Origin: Chitinophagaceae bacterium
Lineage (GTDB): Bacteria; Bacteroidota; Bacteroidia; Chitinophagales; Chitinophagaceae
Reading direction: 5' to 3'
NCBI GenBank assembly: GCA_017989935.1
Contig: JAGNOY010000109.1
Span: 1 to 6,888, forward strand
Length of the DNA: 6,888 nucleotides
Both the position numbers and the translations under genes were made by a program. Position 1 is the first letter of the stretch; the number at the start of each line of letters is the position of its first letter. This document shows positions 5,666 through 6,888 of the stretch, piece after piece. The notes beneath the pieces were generated by a model that saw nothing but the letters and a program-made list of their open reading frames with translations, ran no database searches and was not told where the DNA came from.

Positions 5666-6888
5666 ATGTTACGTCTTACGCTGATTACGATTTTCTTGTT
5701 AGGTTTTTTGCCTTCAAGAGCCTCTCATATAGTAGGGGGAGATATCAGCTATAAATGCTTGGGTGGAAACTCTTATGAATTTACAGTGAGTATTTATCGT
5801 GATTGTTTACCCCCTTCACAAGGTGGTGGAAATACTTCTGCATTACTTGCTGATGATCCTGCTTATTTGACCATATACAATGGAACTTCGTTTTATTCTT
5901 TTGACTCTGTGTTTGCAAACAGTTCTTTTACAATTCCAGTAGATTTTACTAATGAATGTATTAATAATCCACCAGCCACTTGTATCAATCGATTGCAATT
6001 TAAATTAGTGAAGAACTTGCCAGCTAGCAGTGAGCCTTATACTATGATTTATCAACGTTGTTGCAGAAATGAAACCATCAACAATATCATCACCCCGGGT
6101 ACAACAGGCGCCACATATTCTTGTGTAATCCCTCCAAGTAATATTGTATGTAATAGTAGTGCAGTGTTCAATAATTATCCTCCACAAATTATTTGTGTAA
6201 ACAATCCTTTTGTGTATGATCATTCTGCTGCGGACCCTGATGGAGATTCATTAAGCTATGAACTTTGTAATGCTTTTAAAGGTGCAGATCCATCTCAACC
6301 CAAACCTATTTTAATTGGTGGAAGTATACCGTCGTTTGGAACAGTAAATTATCGTTCGCCTTTTACATCACTGATACCTATGGGGGGGAATCCTACTTTA
6401 TCAATTAATCCAAAAACAGGTTTAATTACTGGAACACCGAATATTCAAGGTCGTTTTGTAGTGAATGTTTGCTGTTCAGAATGGCGAAATGGCGTAAAAA
6501 TTAACACTGAATCGAGAGAGTTTCAGTTTGTGGTGACAAATTGTTCTAAAGCGGTTATTGCTAATATTCCTCAGTTTTCAGAAGAACCCAATACCTATAT
6601 TGTGAATTGCAAATCATACAAGGTTGGTTTTGTGAATCAGAGTTCAGGAGGGTTTAGATATTTTTGGGATTTTGGTGTTATTGGTATAGGTACTGATACT
6701 TCATCAGATTTTCAACCAACTTATACTTACCCTGATACTGGAACGTATGTAGTAAAATTAGTAGTCAATGCTGGATCAACTTGTCCGGATAGTATCACAA
6801 GGCTTGTTAAAGTATATCCTGACTTTAAAGCAGATTTCGACTATAAAGGATTGCTTTGTCCAGAAGCTGAAATTTCATTTTTTGATAA
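5666..6888 (+). CDS. secreted PKD-domain surface protein, N-terminal part (runs off right edge)
   Basis: The frame is open from ATG 5666 to the window edge: 407 codons and two bases, with no stop. Residues 1-19 are a signal peptide (MLRLTLITIFLLGFLPSRA, cleavage before SHIVGG). The mature start SHIVGGDISYKCLGGNSYEF followed by YRDC (44-47) is a recurring N-terminal module of large Bacteroidota gliding/adhesin-type proteins. Further along are a cysteine-rich stretch (QRCCRN at 130-135), a DPDGDSLSYEL motif (190-200) like cadherin/Ig-type calcium-binding domains, and an Ig-like/He-PIG segment (LSINPKTGLITGTPNIQG, 245-262). A PKD domain follows at about 316-385 with YFWDFG, YTYPDTGTYVVKL and a downstream Cys, and a second PKD-like unit appears to begin near 387. 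Sixteen cysteines occur in the visible part, consistent with an oxidised extracellular fold. Such proteins usually end in a type B T9SS sorting domain, which would lie outside the window. The ATG is 9 bp after the hydrolase stop. A seven-G run at 6382-6388 is unusual for this AT-rich DNA. Confidence 0.92.
   Translation, partial: MLRLTLITIFLLGFLPSRASHIVGGDISYKCLGGNSYEFTVSIYRDCLPPSQGGGNTSALLADDPAYLTIYNGTSFYSFDSVFANSSFTIPVDFTNECINNPPATCINRLQFKLVKNLPASSEPYTMIYQRCCRNETINNIITPGTTGATYSCVIPPSNIVCNSSAVFNNYPPQIICVNNPFVYDHSAADPDGDSLSYELCNAFKGADPSQPKPILIGGSIPSFGTVNYRSPFTSLIPMGGNPTLSINPKTGLITGTPNIQGRFVVNVCCSEWRNGVKINTESREFQFVVTNCSKAVIANIPQFSEEPNTYIVNCKSYKVGFVNQSSGGFRYFWDFGVIGIGTDTSSDFQPTYTYPDTGTYVVKLVVNAGSTCPDSITRLVKVYPDFKADFDYKGLLCPEAEISFFD

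Noticed and set aside
6005..6223. Minus-strand 72-codon frame
   Set aside because: It lies opposite the PKD protein gene, which is open over its full visible length with clear domains.

Overview
The window looks like a chromosomal segment from a member of the Bacteroidota, probably the Chitinophagia/Sphingobacteriia/Saprospiria side of the phylum. The evidence is the combination of a type IX secretion (T9SS) C-terminal sorting domain, a secreted PKD protein with the 'SHIVGG...YRDC' N-terminal domain common in this phylum, a DUF4105/Lnb-family membrane protein, an AT-rich coding background, A-rich translation leaders with little Shine-Dalgarno signal, and matches to the Bacteroidota promoter (TTTG / TAnnTTTG). 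The genus cannot be told from the sequence.

Layout: every supportable gene is on the + strand. At 1-57 is the last part of an unidentified upstream gene. A 210-bp AT-rich gap (58-267) with weak hairpins and a possible promoter follows. At 268-1923 is a secreted 551-aa protein with propeller-like repeats and a type A T9SS sorting domain. The gap 1924-2135 is unusual: its centre (about 1980-2034) is roughly 65% G+C and folds into a long irregular hairpin enclosed by a distant closing stem, so it probably encodes a structured non-coding RNA. At 2136-3602 is guaB (IMP dehydrogenase, 488 aa), whose promoter sits so close to the ATG that the mRNA is probably leaderless. Next come a DUF4105/Lnb-family protein (3657-4835), an alpha/beta hydrolase (4844-5656) and a PKD-type surface protein (5666 to beyond the right edge). 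The gaps between the last three genes are only 8 and 9 bp, so they are probably one transcript, possibly including guaB 54 bp upstream.

How the genes may work together: guaB is purine-nucleotide housekeeping. The other large genes concern the cell envelope: a T9SS cargo, a probable lipoprotein N-acyltransferase-type membrane enzyme, and a large secreted PKD protein. The hydrolase substrate is unknown. No tRNA, rRNA, CRISPR array, insertion sequence or phage gene is visible. The one feature not explained by ordinary annotation is the GC-rich RNA-like element upstream of guaB. I did not find a convincing new multi-gene system.
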